Assembly: GCA_023461275.1 (NCBI GenBank)
Contig: JAEYMI010000013.1
Coordinates: forward strand, 124,001-188,000
Reading direction: 5' to 3'
Origin: Actinomycetes bacterium
Lineage (GTDB): Bacteria > Actinomycetota > Actinomycetes > Mycobacteriales > Mycobacteriaceae
Length of the DNA stretch: 64,000 bases
Shown: positions 1 through 9,629 of the stretch, in pieces
How positions within the stretch are numbered: position 1 is the stretch's first letter
How the letters are laid out: every line of letters begins with the position of its first letter
The notes under the pieces: generated by a model
What the model saw: only the letters and a program-made list of their open reading frames with translations
Databases searched by the model: none
Told to the model about the DNA's origin: nothing
Made by a program: the position numbers and the translations under genes

Positions 1-528
1 GATGACGTCGTCGCCGTCGACGATGGCGGTGGCCGCCATGTTGGTGGCATCCGACGACGCGACCTCGGGTTCGGTCATGCAGAACGCGCTGCGAATCTCG
101 CCGGCGAGCAGCGGCTCAAGCCATTGCGCGCGTTGCTCGTCGGAGCCGTAGCGCAGCAGCACCTCCATGTTGCCGGTGTCGGGGGCGTTGCAGTTGAACA
201 CCAGTGGCGCGAGGAATGAGCTGCCCATCGCCTCGGCGACCGGCGCGTAGTCGATGTTGGTCAGACCCTCGCCGCCGTCGGTGCCGAAGTCCGCTGCGTA
301 CCGCCCGGCGTGTTCCTTGGGCAGGAAGAGGTTCCACAAGCCGGCCTTGCGGGCGGCGACCTGCAGGTCTTTGATCACCGGCAGCGCAGCCCAGGTGTCC
401 TCGCCGGCCGCCCGACGTCGGGCCAATTCTCGGTGCAGATCCAGTTCGACCGGTTCGATCTCGGCGACCATGAAGGCCCGAACCCGCTCGGTCAGGTCGG
501 CGGAACGTTGCGACGGTGCGAAGTCCAT
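1..528 (-). CDS. acyl-CoA dehydrogenase, N-terminal part (runs off the window)
   Basis: The minus-strand frame opens at ATG 528 and reads to the window edge without a stop, giving 176 residues. The N-terminus starts MDFAPSQRSADLTERVRAF, and a later stretch has ITEPEVASSD-like spacing (FCMTEPEVASSDATNMA near residue 155), the conserved FAD-binding segment of acyl-CoA dehydrogenases. The family oxidises acyl-CoA thioesters to enoyl-CoA in beta-oxidation-type catabolism in the cytosol. The C-terminal catalytic half lies outside the window. Its start lies inside the 3' end of the upstream PAP2 gene (37-bp overlap), so the two are probably cotranscribed. Its position beside the Rv0877-like block recalls fadE10 of M. 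tuberculosis, but orthology is only inferred. Confidence 0.85.
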   Translation of the reverse strand, partial: MDFAPSQRSADLTERVRAFMVAEIEPVELDLHRELARRRAAGEDTWAALPVIKDLQVAARKAGLWNLFLPKEHAGRYAADFGTDGGEGLTNIDYAPVAEAMGSSFLAPLVFNCNAPDTGNMEVLLRYGSDEQRAQWLEPLLAGEIRSAFCMTEPEVASSDATNMAATAIVDGDDVI

Positions 529-1139
529 GACTCCGACGGTAGTCGTCGGTCGGGGTCGGCTCGTCGCATCGGTGAAAAGTGTTGACACAGCGCTGAACAC
601 ATCGCCACCCACAGCGCACCGATCACCCAGCCGGCGAGGACGTCGGTGGTCCAGTGCACACCGAGCACGACGCGGGTGACGCCGATCGCGAGCGGCAGCA
701 GCACCGCTGCGACCAGCGCCATCGGATGCGCCCGCACCCATGGGCTCAGCCGGTAGGCGGCGACCGCGATCAGCCCGTAGACCACTGTGCTCGACAGCGC
801 GTGCCCGGACGGAAACGAGTAGGTGTCGATGTCGAGCAGGCGATCGGCGACGGGTGGTCGCTGCCGCTCGAAGATGTGTTTCAAGGTGACCGGCACCGCC
901 GATCCGACAAGCGCGCCGGCGCCCACCAGCAACGCCTCGGCGGTATGGCGTCGAGCCAGGAGCACCGCGAACGCCACCACCGCGACAACGGTCAGCGTGA
1001 GCGCATTACCAAGGACGGTGATGCCGTGCGCCAGCCCGACCCATGGACTGCCGCGGTGCTGGACGACCCAGTCGGTGATGTCGGCGTCGAGGCGCGACGG
1101 GTCGACATGCACTGTCTGGTCTCCTTCGACGTCGGACAA
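492..1139 (-). CDS. PAP2-superfamily membrane phosphatase
   Basis: This 215-residue membrane protein carries the three PAP2 phosphatase motifs in order: KHIFERQRP (about 87-95), PSGH (110-113), and R156 with H162 and D166 in TRVVLGVHWTTD. These supply the acid-base residues and the phosphohistidine nucleophile. Four to five hydrophobic helices surround them (about 40-62, 68-85, 113-130, 138-156, 165-180). The family dephosphorylates lipid phosphates such as undecaprenyl pyrophosphate or phosphatidic acid at the membrane; the substrate here is unknown. The C-terminal about 25 residues are polar and overlap the start of the acyl-CoA dehydrogenase gene. Confidence 0.88.
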   Translation of the reverse strand: MSDVEGDQTVHVDPSRLDADITDWVVQHRGSPWVGLAHGITVLGNALTLTVVAVVAFAVLLARRHTAEALLVGAGALVGSAVPVTLKHIFERQRPPVADRLLDIDTYSFPSGHALSSTVVYGLIAVAAYRLSPWVRAHPMALVAAVLLPLAIGVTRVVLGVHWTTDVLAGWVIGALWVAMCSALCQHFSPMRRADPDRRLPSESWTSHRRNVPPT

Positions 1140-1211
1140 GCGGTTCGGACCAGCCTACCCATGCCGATCGTGGAGACAACGCCGCCGAACGGAACGGACG
1201 AAGGAAAATGA

Positions 1212-3683
1212 TCAGTGCCAGTACAGCGTCGAACCTTCGGGTCCGGCCGAGGTGCTGATCATCTTCGCGAAGCAATGATCGGGGTCGAATCCCTGTGTGC
1301 GGCACCAGGTGTTGGCGTCGTCGGGCCCGGGGAAGGTGTTGGCGGCGACGGTGACCCACCAACCGGAGTAGCTGAAGACGCTCCATTCGTCGCTCCACAA
1401 CAGCCGAACGTCGGAGAATCGCAGCCGCGATGCAAGGAACTCGTCGAGAATGGCCTGGTCGTCCCAGGTTCTTCCCTCGGCGACCAGTCCAGGGCGTTTG
1501 GAGCTCAGTTGTGCGACCCACCGATTGTTGAGGTTCGCGAGGATGAACGCGCGATCCGAATTTGCTTGGGTACGAAGCGCATCACCGGCCGAAGCACCAC
1601 GGTCGGCGCCGGCCGGGGTCGTTGCCGTCAGAGCGGATGCGGTGCTCGACGCCACCGGAATCCGCGTCGGGGACCCCGCTGTCGTCGGTCCCTTGGAGCA
1701 TTCGACGAGGATCTCACGGCCACCAGTTCCCGAAGTCCCCGACGACCCACTCGACCCACTCGACGACGATGCGCCCAAGGTGTCGGGCAGCCGGGAGAAG
1801 CTGCCCGGCGGGAAAGTGAGATCGATACTGATCCCGTCGGCGGCGGATTCTGCATGCGGAACACCAACGGGTGAGCGGGAGAAGTCGAAAACACCGCCGG
1901 CAACCAACGACGATCCGTCGCGCAGGGTGATGGTGGTTTGCGGCCCGGCAAGTACGTCGCCGCTCGGACAGGTCGCCGTCACCTTCATGGTGACCACGAG
2001 TCCGCCGGACTCGGTCCGATAGCGCTGTGGCGTAAACACCGGCGCGGAACCGCACGGGGTGACGTAACTGTCGCCGCCCGAACCTTCATGGCTTCCGGAA
2101 TGGGCACGCACCGAGCCGGGGACGATCGCCGCAGCTCCGGTGGGCGCGAACCCGGTGATGGTGGTCGGCGTGACGGTGACCAGATGGTCGCCGCCGGCAG
2201 CCAGCTGCGCCGGCGATGGCGAGTTCCCGGCGATCGGGCTGACGTTTCCCAGCGCAGCGGCATCCAGCGTCCACACCGAGGTTCCGGTGCTCAAGTCGAC
2301 GGCACGCACACCGCCCTGCCCGTCACGCACGATCATTCGCTCACCGTCGGTGACGCCCGGATTGTTGAGACTGTACGTCGAGGCAGTTGGCACCGTCCAT
2401 TTCACCTGCCCGGTGGCGGTGTCGACGGCGCGAACCGTCGTGTCGTCATGCAGAACGAACTCGCGATCGTCGGCCAGCGAGATCGTCGGCAACGATTCAG
2501 AAGCGCTGATCGGTTGCGGCCACCGCGATTTGGGCGCTGCCGCAACATCGACGAGGTTGCCGTCGGAGAGCACGACGTTGCGCTGATTCGGAGCAGCCAG
2601 CCGCGGAACGGAGACACTGGTGCCAAGTTGAGCCGTGGTGCCGTCGGCCCGAACCAGCATCGCCGGACCGCGAGTCGGACTTCCGTTCACGAAGTGCCCG
2701 GTCTCCACAGCCATCGATCCGTCGGGCAAACGCCCGATACCAACGGGACCGCCTTGATTGAATTTGACGCTGCCATCGTCGGCGGATACCACGACGACAT
2801 TGCCGTTCCCGCTACCCACCAGCGCTCGGGTGGCGGTGAAACGGGACGAGTCGCCGGTGGGAAAGCCATCGCTCAACGGAATGGTCTTCGCCCATTGCGT
2901 TCCCGAGGATGTCAGCTTGGTGATGACCAATCCACCATCGCCGTATTTGCGGGTGTAGGCGGCGTCACCGTTGTAGGCGATGCCGTATGTCCTGTCTGAT
3001 TCCGCCAACGGCGTCGACCCGATGACCTGACCTTTCTGCGTGTCAACGAAGTACACCGTAGTGGTGTCGTAGCACGCCGTCCGGTGATCGACGATGGCGT
3101 CGGCACATGCCTTCACCGGCTTATCCAGTACCCAGTGTTTGCCGCTCCGGGTATCGATACCGACCAATGACCTTGTGCCGTCGGCATTTCCGGATTCAAA
3201 CGGCTTCGGCCCGACCAGCGCTACCACGTTGTCGTCGTCGTTGATGAAGCCGAGTGAGAGGTACTGCGACGCCTCCGGGAGCACCGATATGAAGATTCCG
3301 CCGCCGAAGTCCGAAGCATGCACCGTCCAGGCAGCGCTCGGTGCGGTTGGAAAGGCACCGGTCAGCTGACCCGGCAGCAGCTCAGCGTCGGTGTCCGAGG
3401 GTCGGTTGAGCCACCAGAACACGCCGCCACCGACGAGTGCCACCACGCATACCAATGCGACGACGGGCAGCAACCATGGTGGAATCGGCCGCCTGGGTCC
3501 TCGCGATGTGCCGGCCGGGCGGGACCCATTCGGCATGTCGGGGTAGGGCATCTCCGGATACCGCTTGGCCGTGGACGGCTTGGCCAATGACGGCATCTCC
3601 GGGTATGGCGCATCCAGGTCTGGCCCGTCGCCGGAAATGCTGGCGTTCGGCTGGTCCGGGACGGGAAAAACTGGAGTCGGCAC
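1212..3683 (-). CDS. membrane-anchored PQQ-like beta-propeller protein
   Basis: This is a predicted 823-residue single-pass protein. Residues 1-68 are Pro-rich and repeat YPEMP/PDMP motifs; one strong transmembrane helix follows (about 70-92, WLLPVVALVCVVALVGGGVF). The long outer part has repeating segments of the type VRAVDTATGQVKWTV and VRAVDLSTGTSVWTLD, typical of PQQ/BamB-like propeller blades. A Ser/Gly/Thr linker follows near 645-660, then a C-terminal domain rich in Trp with two Cys (CRTQGFDPDHC). No enzyme motif is visible. The propeller suggests extracytoplasmic protein or ligand binding. The start is GTG 3683; no partner is evident and the function is not known. Confidence 0.75.
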   Translation of the reverse strand: MPTPVFPVPDQPNASISGDGPDLDAPYPEMPSLAKPSTAKRYPEMPYPDMPNGSRPAGTSRGPRRPIPPWLLPVVALVCVVALVGGGVFWWLNRPSDTDAELLPGQLTGAFPTAPSAAWTVHASDFGGGIFISVLPEASQYLSLGFINDDDNVVALVGPKPFESGNADGTRSLVGIDTRSGKHWVLDKPVKACADAIVDHRTACYDTTTVYFVDTQKGQVIGSTPLAESDRTYGIAYNGDAAYTRKYGDGGLVITKLTSSGTQWAKTIPLSDGFPTGDSSRFTATRALVGSGNGNVVVVSADDGSVKFNQGGPVGIGRLPDGSMAVETGHFVNGSPTRGPAMLVRADGTTAQLGTSVSVPRLAAPNQRNVVLSDGNLVDVAAAPKSRWPQPISASESLPTISLADDREFVLHDDTTVRAVDTATGQVKWTVPTASTYSLNNPGVTDGERMIVRDGQGGVRAVDLSTGTSVWTLDAAALGNVSPIAGNSPSPAQLAAGGDHLVTVTPTTITGFAPTGAAAIVPGSVRAHSGSHEGSGGDSYVTPCGSAPVFTPQRYRTESGGLVVTMKVTATCPSGDVLAGPQTTITLRDGSSLVAGGVFDFSRSPVGVPHAESAADGISIDLTFPPGSFSRLPDTLGASSSSGSSGSSGTSGTGGREILVECSKGPTTAGSPTRIPVASSTASALTATTPAGADRGASAGDALRTQANSDRAFILANLNNRWVAQLSSKRPGLVAEGRTWDDQAILDEFLASRLRFSDVRLLWSDEWSVFSYSGWWVTVAANTFPGPDDANTWCRTQGFDPDHCFAKMISTSAGPEGSTLYWH

Positions 3684-3755
3684 CCGTCGATTCCATACCG
3701 CGACAAACAGACGTGTCTATCGGTCAAAAGGGGTCAATCTCGGGCGGACTGCGGC

Positions 3756-3890
3756 GCCGTCGATGGGTGGGTGGGCGCCGTCGACGCGAGCGAGGGCGCC
3801 GTCGAGGCGAGCGAGGGCGCCGTCGATGGGTGGGTGGGCGCCGTCGACGCGAGCGAGGGCGCCGTCGACGAGACGGAGGGCGCCGTCAAC
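3756..3890 (-). repeat. 21-bp tandem repeat array 1 (GTCGACGGCGCCCTC family)
   Basis: Six full 21-bp units (plus-strand starts 3756, 3777, 3798, 3819, 3840, 3861) and a partial seventh (3882-3890). On the minus strand each unit begins with a near-invariant RTCGACGGCGCC followed by a variable end. Two unit types alternate (one ending in CCACCCACCC, one in CTCGCTCGC) in the order A-B-B-A-B-C, so a 63-bp block seems to have duplicated. The array is downstream of the sacsin-like gene, and that gene's TGA stop (3888-3886) lies inside the first, slightly diverged unit. The same repeat occurs at 18604-18742. Confidence 0.9.
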
Positions 3891-6711
3891 GGGAGAGGTG
3901 GGTGATGCCGCGGTCGTCGACCCACCAACTGACCGCATGCTCCTCTGTTTCACCTGTTTCCCAACGAACTTCGACGCACAGTTCGTCGTGCACGCGGACG
4001 ATCGGTGCCCCGACATCGCGTCCCGACGATGCGGCGAACAGCACCGCGTCCATCGAGTCGGCGGTGAACGCGTCGCCCTCTCCGAGGACCGACGAGGTCA
4101 CGGTCTCGCTGGCGAGGGGCAGGTCGAGGAGGTCGGCGAGCCCCGCGGCGGTCGCGGGCTCCACAACGCGTCCGGCGAGCACCATCCGGGCCGCGGCCAA
4201 GACCTGGACGTACCACGGCTGATCGACCACGACGACGTCGTCGTGGTCGTGGACCTCGCCGTCGACAGCCCGAATACCGTGCGGCACCGGCAGATCGGCG
4301 GGATCGATACGCTCACCGCGGGCCGCGTCGACCAGCGCGGCATACGCCCGCACGGCGACGCCGGGAGCCACCTCGCGATCCGAGTCGCCGAGGTGATCAA
4401 GCATCATCGTCGCGTCGGCGGCGCCTTCCACATCGGGTCCGGCCAGCGCACCGGCGAGGTCGTCGGCAACGGGGTGATCGAGCGGATCGATCAGCCCGGC
4501 AAAAGTGAGATCCGACGGCGGCCGGTACCGCCCGAGCCGCCGCCCGCCGATCGTCGCATGATGCCGGAGCCACCACGCGGTGTAACCGTCACGGTCGAGC
4601 AGCAGCGGGGCGATCGTTTCGTCGGCCGCCAGCAAGCTCAACGCCTCCACCCACCGACCCTCGTCGACCAGGTCCAGATCACGCACCGCCACAAGCACTT
4701 CCGGCGGCTGCGACAGCGAATCCCACCACTGCTCCTCGTCGGCGAGGTCATGATCAGGCCCGACGGGCAGCTCGTCGGTCACCACCGAGAAACCCCACAC
4801 CGCCCCGATGCGTCGCAGGACATCGACACCGGCCTGCGCCGCGAACTCAGCGTCGACCCGACCGAACGGCGAATCGTCGATGAGCACCTCGGCCATCGGG
4901 CTACCCGGCAGCAGGAGTTCGTCGGCCGGCGAGAAGTCATCATCGGCGTCGGGCAGGAGCAGTGTGCCCAGCCAATCCGGCACTGCGACATCGGGTTCGG
5001 CAGCCAAGATAGCGATCACCTCGTCGGCCAGTCCGCGCAGCTCATCGTCGTCGGCATCCGACGACGACTCGACCAACGCCCGCAGCGCCGGGTCGGCGAG
5101 AATCTGCTCCACCGAGATCCGTTCCACACCAAGCCGTTCCAGGAGCGGGTGGAAGGCATCGGCATGCACGGTGGGAATCCATCCGGGTGCAACATCCGCG
5201 GCATCGACGACGAACAACCCCCGCGCGCCGACATTCATCCGCCCATCCGACCGCGGGATCGGTAGCGCGCCAAGCTCGTCGGCGTCATTCCGTGAGGTGA
5301 TCAGCGGCGACAGCGCCGCATACAACTCGTGCCACCACTGCGGATCCCGGTCCAGACCGGTGAGGCGTTCCGCGAGTTGCGCCCACCCGATCTCGACGAC
5401 GCCCACCCGACGCAGCCGGGCACGATCACCGGGACCCGAAACATCCTGGTGCACAAGATCACCCATCACCGGGCTGAGTACCTGCGCCAATTCGTCGGTC
5501 AGGTCGGCGATCAGCACGGCTCGAGTCGGCACCAGGACCGCAGCCCCGGCATCCTCGTCGACGGACCCATCCTCACCACCGCCGTCGGCGGCCGCCGGCA
5601 CCCAGGCACGCTCACGCAACGCCTCGAGCACCGCCTCGGTCAGCCGGGCGTCCTCCGGTCCGACGGTCAGCGCCGCGCCGGGCACCAGCAGTGGCCGCCA
5701 CCGCGACTCGAGGCCGACGACGAGGTCCGGATAGCCTTGCGCCGCTTCGTCGATGGCCGCGTCTGGATGGAGTCGACGACGGTCGGCGGTGAGTGGCAGG
5801 TCGGTGATGCAGCGCGCCGGCAAGGTGAGTTCGATGTCGGTGGGCGTCGGCGCCCGTAGGACGTCGCGCTCGCGCAGCACCGGACCCGACGCCGACATCT
5901 CGACCACCCACCGGGTCCCCGCGTGGGCCGCCTCCAGCCACACCGATTCGGTCGTCGCACCATCTGCGGTACGCGTGATCGTGGTGCGCACCAGACCGTC
6001 CGGCGCAGACACCCGAGTCGCCGAGAACTCGACGTCGGCCACCGTAACCCGTTGCAGAGCAACCAGTTCCACCATCAGATCCGACATCTCGCCCGCCAGA
6101 TCAGCAAGCAACCGGTCAGCCGAGACGTCATCGCGCAGATGCAGCACCACCTCGGTGACGTAGCCGTCGGCGGGCAACTCGTCGGTGGCCCACGCCAGCC
6201 GCAGCACCGGCACCGCGTCACCGCCAGCAGAGTCGCCACCAGCCAGATCAATCCCGGCGTCGACCAGCGCATCGGCGGTCAGCGCCTTGTCGAACACGAT
6301 CGACCCTGTGACGGAACGGATTTCGATGCGGTCGGCGACAGCGGCGGTCGCGGTGAACCCGACACCGAAACGCCCGACCTGGCCGGGATCGGATTTTGCC
6401 GACACCCGCAGCGCGGTCAACGAGGCGACACCCGCTGCGGTGAGCGGACTTCCGGTGTTGGCGACGTGCAGCGCTCCGGCGTCATCGACCCAGACCGCGA
6501 CCACACCGTCGGCGGGGGTGCCGTCAAGGGCAGCATCGGATGCGGCGTCGGCGGCGTTGGCGATGAGTTCGGTGCAGACGCGGTCGCGGTAGCCGACCGT
6601 CGTCAGGTCACGCTCGGTGGCCAGATCCTCCCGCAGCCGCGTCGATGAGGAAGCCCACGCCGACAAGGTGGCGGCACGCAGCCGGGCAAGATCGAAAGGG
6701 TCGGTACCCAC
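3886..6711 (-). CDS. sacsin N-terminal ATPase-like (GHKL/Hsp90-type) protein
   Basis: This is a 941-residue protein. The first about 150 residues form a GHKL ATP-binding fold: ELIANAADAASD supplies the Glu/Asn Mg-binding helix (about 48-59), VWVDDAGALHVANTG the DxG-type loop, and VGRFGVGFTA the glycine-rich lid. This is the arrangement of Hsp90 and sacsin N-terminal domains. The remaining about 780 residues are acidic and unassigned. The family is annotated as sacsin-like ATP-binding protein; a chaperone role is inferred. It starts 11 bp after the DUF3027 gene and is probably in one operon with it. The stop codon is embedded in a 21-bp tandem repeat. Confidence 0.8.
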   Translation of the reverse strand: MGTDPFDLARLRAATLSAWASSSTRLREDLATERDLTTVGYRDRVCTELIANAADAASDAALDGTPADGVVAVWVDDAGALHVANTGSPLTAAGVASLTALRVSAKSDPGQVGRFGVGFTATAAVADRIEIRSVTGSIVFDKALTADALVDAGIDLAGGDSAGGDAVPVLRLAWATDELPADGYVTEVVLHLRDDVSADRLLADLAGEMSDLMVELVALQRVTVADVEFSATRVSAPDGLVRTTITRTADGATTESVWLEAAHAGTRWVVEMSASGPVLRERDVLRAPTPTDIELTLPARCITDLPLTADRRRLHPDAAIDEAAQGYPDLVVGLESRWRPLLVPGAALTVGPEDARLTEAVLEALRERAWVPAAADGGGEDGSVDEDAGAAVLVPTRAVLIADLTDELAQVLSPVMGDLVHQDVSGPGDRARLRRVGVVEIGWAQLAERLTGLDRDPQWWHELYAALSPLITSRNDADELGALPIPRSDGRMNVGARGLFVVDAADVAPGWIPTVHADAFHPLLERLGVERISVEQILADPALRALVESSSDADDDELRGLADEVIAILAAEPDVAVPDWLGTLLLPDADDDFSPADELLLPGSPMAEVLIDDSPFGRVDAEFAAQAGVDVLRRIGAVWGFSVVTDELPVGPDHDLADEEQWWDSLSQPPEVLVAVRDLDLVDEGRWVEALSLLAADETIAPLLLDRDGYTAWWLRHHATIGGRRLGRYRPPSDLTFAGLIDPLDHPVADDLAGALAGPDVEGAADATMMLDHLGDSDREVAPGVAVRAYAALVDAARGERIDPADLPVPHGIRAVDGEVHDHDDVVVVDQPWYVQVLAAARMVLAGRVVEPATAAGLADLLDLPLASETVTSSVLGEGDAFTADSMDAVLFAASSGRDVGAPIVRVHDELCVEVRWETGETEEHAVSWWVDDRGITHLSR

Positions 6712-6722
6712 CCGAATCGGGG

Positions 6723-7514
6723 TCAGGACGCGTCGGCGCCGGCCGGTGCGGGTTCGCGGGCCACGATCTCGACGGCACCGTCGTCGTAGGCGTCATAGGC
6801 GGGCGATCCTTCGCCGCCGGCGACCTTCACGTCGGAATGTCCGCCGCACCCGTACTCGGCGGAGACCACGTGGCCGTCGGCGGAGTATTCGTTGGCGCAG
6901 ACACCGAACGCGGCGCGCATCGCACCGGAGAGCGGGATGTAGAAGCCGCAGGAGCAGCACGGGAAAGCGGCGGCCTGCGCCATCTCCGACGTCGGACCGA
7001 AGTCGCCGTCGTACCAGCGCTCCGCTGCGTCGAGCCGGCCGTCCGGGCTCAGCAGCCGCCGACGACCGAGTCCGAGTTCGCCGACCACCTGCCCGACGTC
7101 GTCGGGGTCGATGTCCTCGGAGTCCAGGCGGAACTCGTCGGAGGTGTCGATCTGATTCGGGACCAGCCGCGGATCGTCGGCCGGCGCGGCCAGCACGTCA
7201 CCGGGGCCCAGGTCACCCGACGCGATGCGCTCGGCCCACGGAATCCACGACGGCGAGAGCAGCGCGTCGTCGCCGGGGAGCAGCACGATCTCGCTGACCG
7301 TGATGTCCTCGGTGCCGGGCGAGCCCGCCAACACGACGCACCACTGCCACCCGCGATATCCGGGCAGGTCGGCTTCGAAATAGTGGGCCGCGGCCCAGTC
7401 CCCCTCGCGGGTGCTCTCCACGTGGGTGCCGGGAGTCTGACCGTCGGCGATCAGCGCGTCACGCGCCTGCGTCGCCGCGGCCAACAGCCGGTCACCGTCA
7501 AATGCCAGAGTCAC
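6723..7514 (-). CDS. DUF3027 domain protein (Rv0877-like)
   Basis: The 263-residue protein fits the actinobacterial DUF3027 family in length and in its cysteine pattern. A CCSCGFYIP motif (about 195-203) and CANEYS...H...YGCGGH further on give a likely zinc-binding site. The N-terminal part (RLLAAATQARDALIADG...WAAAHYFEADLPGYRGWQW) is the conserved family region. No enzymatic function is known. It is divergent from the MFS permease gene at 7653, as the homologous pair Rv0877/Rv0876c is in M. tuberculosis, and it precedes the sacsin-like gene by 8 to 12 bp. Confidence 0.82.
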   Translation of the reverse strand: MTLAFDGDRLLAAATQARDALIADGQTPGTHVESTREGDWAAAHYFEADLPGYRGWQWCVVLAGSPGTEDITVSEIVLLPGDDALLSPSWIPWAERIASGDLGPGDVLAAPADDPRLVPNQIDTSDEFRLDSEDIDPDDVGQVVGELGLGRRRLLSPDGRLDAAERWYDGDFGPTSEMAQAAAFPCCSCGFYIPLSGAMRAAFGVCANEYSADGHVVSAEYGCGGHSDVKVAGGEGSPAYDAYDDGAVEIVAREPAPAGADAS

Positions 7515-7652
7515 AGCTCCAGTGTGCCGTATCGGGGGCCCCAGGCGGAATCACCCCCACGGATTGGCGCCGGACGTCGACGACCGGTGACGATGCGTCG
7601 CGCGGTGAGCCGTACGGACCGGCGGCTTCGGCGATAGGGAACAATTGACCCC

Positions 7653-9629
7653 GTGAACCCCTCCTTTCCGCATTTCGGGCGACGTGGCCGCCGACCGGAC
7701 GCCGCGGAGACCGAGCCGTTGGACAGCGCGCACGGCCGTTCACAGGGGCAGGGTGTGCACGACGGGGGTCCGCACGACGGGGGTACACCGAACACCCGAC
7801 GAGCGCCGATCGGTGAGCATCCCGGCGTCGCGAACTACCCGGTGAACGGTTCCGCGGGCCGAAGCCGGTCGACCGGCGCCCGCAACGCCTACCTGCCGCC
7901 GCCCACCCGCAATCCGCACCTGCCACCCCTCGACGGCGAGTCGGCGCCCGGCGACACCGACCGGCTGCACAGCACCCGCGCGATGGGCTCGCCCGGCGCG
8001 AGCAATCCGATCGCCGACGAGACCGTCACCCAGAAGATCACGGTGTCGCGGGTCGTCGCGGCACGGTGGCGCGAACTCGGTGGCCGCGGCATCGGGAAGA
8101 TCCAGCAGGCCGCCACCGCCGACGGTGCCGACGAATCCGGCTTGACCGCACTGACGCTGCCGGTGATCGCGAACTACGCGGTCGACGCGGCGATGGCCGT
8201 CGCGCTGGCGAACACGTTGTTCTTCGCGGCCGCCACCGGTGAGTCCAAAGCCAATGTGGCGCTGTACCTCATGCTGACGATCGCGCCGTTCGCGTTGATC
8301 GCTCCGCTGATCGGGCCGCTGCTCGACAGGTTGCAGCATGGTCGTCGGATCGCGATGGCGGCGACCTTCGGCGCGCGGGTGGTGCTCGCGTTGCTGATCA
8401 TGTCCAACACCAACTGGAATCCCGATACCCAACAGCTGCACTACGATCCGTGGGTCCTGTACCCGTGTGCGCTGGGGTTGCTGGTGCTGTCCAAGTCGTT
8501 CGGCGTGCTCAAATCGGCGGTCACCCCGCGTGTGGTGCCGCCGAGTATCGATCTGCCGCGGGTGAATTCGCGGTTGACCATGTGGGGTCTGGTGGCGGGC
8601 ACCATCATCGGCGGTGCGGTCGCGGCGCTCTTCGAACTGCTGCTGGCCAAAGCCCTGCCCTTCCACATCCCCGGCGCGATGGCGTGGCTCGCGGTTATCG
8701 CCGCTTACGGCGCCTACCTGTGCATGCGCATCCCGTCGTGGGTGGAGGTCACCGAAGGCGAGATCCCCACCACCCTGACCTATCACGGCGAGCCGGCAAC
8801 GCGCGCACCCGAGAACGACGCAACCGGTTCGACGCCGGGCAGCCGCGCCAAAGAAGGCGCCAAGGCGCTGGCCGCCAAGATGCGACAACCGTTGGGCCGC
8901 AAGGTGGTCACCGGATTGTGGGGCAATGCGACGATCCGCATCCTGACCGGATTCCTGACCCTCTACATCGCGTTCTACGCCAAGTCGCAACAGACCGGGT
9001 CGTCGGCCTGGATGCAGCTGGCGTTGCTCGGCATGGTCGGTGCCGCGGCCGGCGTCGGCAACGCGATCGGTACCGGCATCGGTACCCGGATGGAGCTGAA
9101 GAATCCGCCGCAGATCATCGTGTGGTCGACGGTCGCGTGCTTCGTCGGCGCGGTCCTGACGGCCATTTTCGGCAACATCGCGCTGGCCACCGTCGCCGCG
9201 TTCATCGCCTCGGGTACCAGCGCAATCGGCAAGGTGTGCCTGGATTCATCGATCCAAACCGACCTTCCCGACGAGTCGCGGGCGTCGGCGTTCGGCCGCT
9301 CGGAGACGGTGCTGCAGCTGTCGTGGGTGTTCGGTGCGTCGCTCGGCGTGCTGCTGCCGACGACGCTGTGGATCGGCTTCACCGTCGTGTCGGTGATGAT
9401 GTCGATCGGCCTGCTGCAAACCGTGCTGACCGCACGCGGAACGTCGTTGGTGCCCGGAATCGGCGGTCGCAGACCGGATTACGCGCAGCCGACGGTCGCC
9501 ATCGACGTCAGTGAGATCCGTCGACGCACCGCCCCACAACCGCCGAGCGCCGCGCCCACCCGACCGCAACCCGCGCCCCGCGCGCATCCTTCCACCGACA
9601 GCCCCACGGACCCGACAGGACCCCAGTAA
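7653..9629 (+). CDS. MFS-type multi-pass membrane transporter (Rv0876c-like)
   Basis: The 658-residue protein starts at GTG 7653. About 160 residues of polar, Pro-rich N-terminus precede the first membrane helix (VIANYAVDAAMAVALANTLFF). Around 10-12 hydrophobic helices follow, with a basic cytoplasmic loop near 400 (SRAKEGAKALAAKMRQPLG), and a Pro-rich tail closes the protein (APTRPQPAPRAHPS). This matches major-facilitator permeases of the Rv0876c type; the substrate is unknown. The stop codon abuts the GTG of the DUF2771 gene with no gap, so the two genes are surely cotranscribed and likely act together at the membrane. Confidence 0.82.
   Translation: MNPSFPHFGRRGRRPDAAETEPLDSAHGRSQGQGVHDGGPHDGGTPNTRRAPIGEHPGVANYPVNGSAGRSRSTGARNAYLPPPTRNPHLPPLDGESAPGDTDRLHSTRAMGSPGASNPIADETVTQKITVSRVVAARWRELGGRGIGKIQQAATADGADESGLTALTLPVIANYAVDAAMAVALANTLFFAAATGESKANVALYLMLTIAPFALIAPLIGPLLDRLQHGRRIAMAATFGARVVLALLIMSNTNWNPDTQQLHYDPWVLYPCALGLLVLSKSFGVLKSAVTPRVVPPSIDLPRVNSRLTMWGLVAGTIIGGAVAALFELLLAKALPFHIPGAMAWLAVIAAYGAYLCMRIPSWVEVTEGEIPTTLTYHGEPATRAPENDATGSTPGSRAKEGAKALAAKMRQPLGRKVVTGLWGNATIRILTGFLTLYIAFYAKSQQTGSSAWMQLALLGMVGAAAGVGNAIGTGIGTRMELKNPPQIIVWSTVACFVGAVLTAIFGNIALATVAAFIASGTSAIGKVCLDSSIQTDLPDESRASAFGRSETVLQLSWVFGASLGVLLPTTLWIGFTVVSVMMSIGLLQTVLTARGTSLVPGIGGRRPDYAQPTVAIDVSEIRRRTAPQPPSAAPTRPQPAPRAHPSTDSPTDPTGPQ

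Noticed and set aside
1938..2999. 353-aa plus-strand frame opposite the PQQ-like gene
   Set aside because: No domain and no ribosome site; composition is typical of antisense frames in high-GC DNA.
3734..4016. Short frames translating the 21-bp arrays (DGALxxV or TAPSLAS repeats) as proteins
   Set aside because: No ribosome site or start specific to them, and the repeats are better treated as DNA/RNA elements; coding is kept open only in the finding.
3565..5265. 566-aa plus-strand frame and other long antisense frames over the sacsin-like gene
   Set aside because: High-GC shadow frame: low complexity, no domain, and no ribosome site; the minus-strand GHKL protein explains the region.
7740..8990. 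416-aa minus-strand frame opposite the MFS gene
   Set aside because: Arg/Gln/His-rich shadow of the permease codons; no recognisable family.
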